DNA of 16,019 nt from Deltaproteobacteria bacterium (GTDB taxonomy: Bacteria; Desulfobacterota; Deferrimicrobia; Deferrimicrobiales; Deferrimicrobiaceae), in assembly GCA_017889845.1 (NCBI GenBank), contig JAGGAJ010000019.1, positions 1-16,019 on the forward strand. The letters run 5' to 3'. The number at the start of each line of letters is the position of its first letter. Position 1 is the first letter of the stretch. The position numbers were made by a program, and so were the translations under genes. Positions 14,788 through 16,019 of the stretch are shown here, piece by piece. Under the pieces are notes generated by a model. It did no database searches. It saw only the letters and a list, made by a program, of their open reading frames with translations, and was not told where the DNA came from.

Positions 14788-16019
14788 ATGAACCTGAAAG
14801 AGCTGAAAGCCATGCGGATCGGCGAGTTGACCGAAATCGCGAAGAAGATGAACGTCGACGGGGCCGCGGGCCTCAAGAAGCAGGAACTCATCTTCGCCAT
14901 CCTCCAGTCCCAGACCGACCAGGAGGTGATCGTCTCCGGCGAGGGTACGCTCGAGGTGCTCCCCGACGGCTACGGATTCCTCCGCGCCCCCGACTCGAAC
15001 TACCTGCCGGGGCCAGACGACATCTACGTGTCCCCCTCCCAGATCCGCCGCTTCGGACTGCGCACCGGCGACACCATCAGCGGCCAGATCCGGGCGCCCA
15101 AGGGGGACGAGCGGTACTTCGCCCTCCTCAAGGTCGAGAAGATCAACTACGAAGATCCCGAGATCAGCAAGGACAAGATCCTCTTCGACAACCTGACGCC
15201 CCTCTACCCGCAGGAAAAGTTCAAGATGGAGTACGTCCAGGACAACTACTCCACCCGGGTCATCGACCTCGTGGCGCCGATCGGGAAGGGGCAGCGTGCC
15301 CTCATCACCTCGCCGCCCCGGGCGGGGAAGACGATCATCCTGCAGAACATCGCCAACGCCCTCACGAAGAACCACCCCGAGGTGGTCCTCATCGTGCTGC
15401 TCATCGACGAGCGGCCCGAGGAGGTGACGGACATGCAGCGCAGCGTCAAGGGCGAGGTCATATCCTCCACCTTCGACGAACCGGCGCAGCGCCACGTGCA
15501 GGTCGCGGAGATGGTGCTCGAGAAGGCCAAGCGCCTCGTGGAGCACAAGAAGGACGTCGTCATCCTTCTCGACAGCATCACCCGGCTGGCGCGGGCGTAC
15601 AACGCCGTCGTGCCGCCGTCGGGGAAGGTCCTCTCCGGCGGGGTGGACGCCAACGCCCTCCAGAAGCCGAAGCGGTTCTTCGGCGCGGCCCGGAACATCG
15701 AGGAGGGGGGGTCCCTCACGATCATCGCCACCGCCCTCATCGAGACGGGGAGCCGGATGGACGAGGTGATCTTCGAGGAGTTCAAGGGAACGGGCAACAA
15801 CGAGCTGGTCCTCGACCGGAAGATCGCGGAGAAGCGGATCTTCCCGGCCATCGACATCAACAAGTCCGGCACCCGGAAGGAGGAACTCCTCCTCGAGAAG
15901 AACGTCCTCCAGCGCGTGTGGATCCTGCGGAAGTTCCTCTCCCCGCTGTCGCCGGCGGAGAGCATGGAGTTCCTCCTGGACAAGATCTCCAAGACCAAGA
16001 CGAACAAGGAGTTCATCGA
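14788..16019 (+). CDS. rho: Transcription termination factor Rho (3' end cut by window)
   Basis: Rho is a hexameric RNA helicase that ends transcription at Rho-dependent sites. The window shows 410 full codons of an expected ~415–420, with no stop before the edge. It begins MNLKELKAMRIGELTEIAKKMNV (Rho N-terminal domain). The RNA-binding cold-shock domain starts near residue 50: GEGTLEVLPDGYGFLR, then YLPGPDDIYVSPSQIRRFGL. The Walker A loop SPPRAGKT ends at Lys181/Thr182, and the Walker B Asp262 lies in VVILLDSITRLARA. PPSGKVLSGGVDANALQKPKRFFGAARNIE includes the Q/R loop regions. A GGGAG site (14776–14780) lies 7 nt upstream of the ATG. There is no long insertion before the helicase core. The gene looks intact and should end within a few codons. 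Confidence 0.97.
   Translation, partial: MNLKELKAMRIGELTEIAKKMNVDGAAGLKKQELIFAILQSQTDQEVIVSGEGTLEVLPDGYGFLRAPDSNYLPGPDDIYVSPSQIRRFGLRTGDTISGQIRAPKGDERYFALLKVEKINYEDPEISKDKILFDNLTPLYPQEKFKMEYVQDNYSTRVIDLVAPIGKGQRALITSPPRAGKTIILQNIANALTKNHPEVVLIVLLIDERPEEVTDMQRSVKGEVISSTFDEPAQRHVQVAEMVLEKAKRLVEHKKDVVILLDSITRLARAYNAVVPPSGKVLSGGVDANALQKPKRFFGAARNIEEGGSLTIIATALIETGSRMDEVIFEEFKGTGNNELVLDRKIAEKRIFPAIDINKSGTRKEELLLEKNVLQRVWILRKFLSPLSPAESMEFLLDKISKTKTNKEFI

Overview
This window is GC-rich bacterial chromosome with strong G/C bias at codon third positions, packed with housekeeping genes. I see no mobile element, tRNA, rRNA or CRISPR array. Two features suggest a didermic Desulfobacterota/Deltaproteobacteria-like lineage of the Geobacter/Desulfuromonas type: an LptF/LptG pair, and a rapZ–EIIA–...–HPr–EI order. 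That placement is an inference from gene content only.

Layout. (1) Positions 1–4446, + strand: the last codons of a probable rapZ, then a complete mannose-family phosphotransferase system (EIIA, EIIB, EIIC, EIID), HPr and Enzyme I. These genes overlap or nearly touch and look like one operon. (2) 4497–6939, + strand: metK and ahcY, which make S-adenosylmethionine and recycle its by-product S-adenosylhomocysteine; a TATAAT box lies just upstream. (3) 6952–9158, − strand: lptG and lptF, the inner-membrane permease subunits of the LPS exporter, convergent with ahcY. (4) 9159–9267: a divergent intergenic region with an AT-rich, nearly symmetrical -10-like element and a possible 20-codon leader ORF. 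(5) 9268–14620, + strand: ribF, an HtrA-type protease, an 88-residue protein of unknown function, an RluD-type pseudouridine synthase, a PgeF/YfiH-type laccase-domain protein, and a GAF plus degenerate-GGDEF protein. Four of these junctions are 4-nt overlaps or directly abutting codons. (6) 14621–16019, + strand: a good promoter, a leader with a terminator-like hairpin, and almost all of rho, which is cut by the window end.

How the genes work together. EI and HPr pass phosphate from PEP to EIIA and EIIB, while EIIC/EIID form the membrane channel. HPr also keeps the regulatory serine, so an HPr kinase is expected just outside the window. MetK and AhcY form two steps of the methyl cycle. The ribF-to-GGDEF cluster is a mixed housekeeping operon: flavin cofactor synthesis, envelope proteolysis, rRNA modification and nucleoside metabolism.

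No obviously new system stands out. The best second looks are the degenerate GGDEF protein that keeps an RxxD inhibitory-site motif, the hairpin followed by a U-rich run in the rho leader, the symmetric divergent promoter with an SD-less lptF start, and the conserved-looking 88-residue protein.
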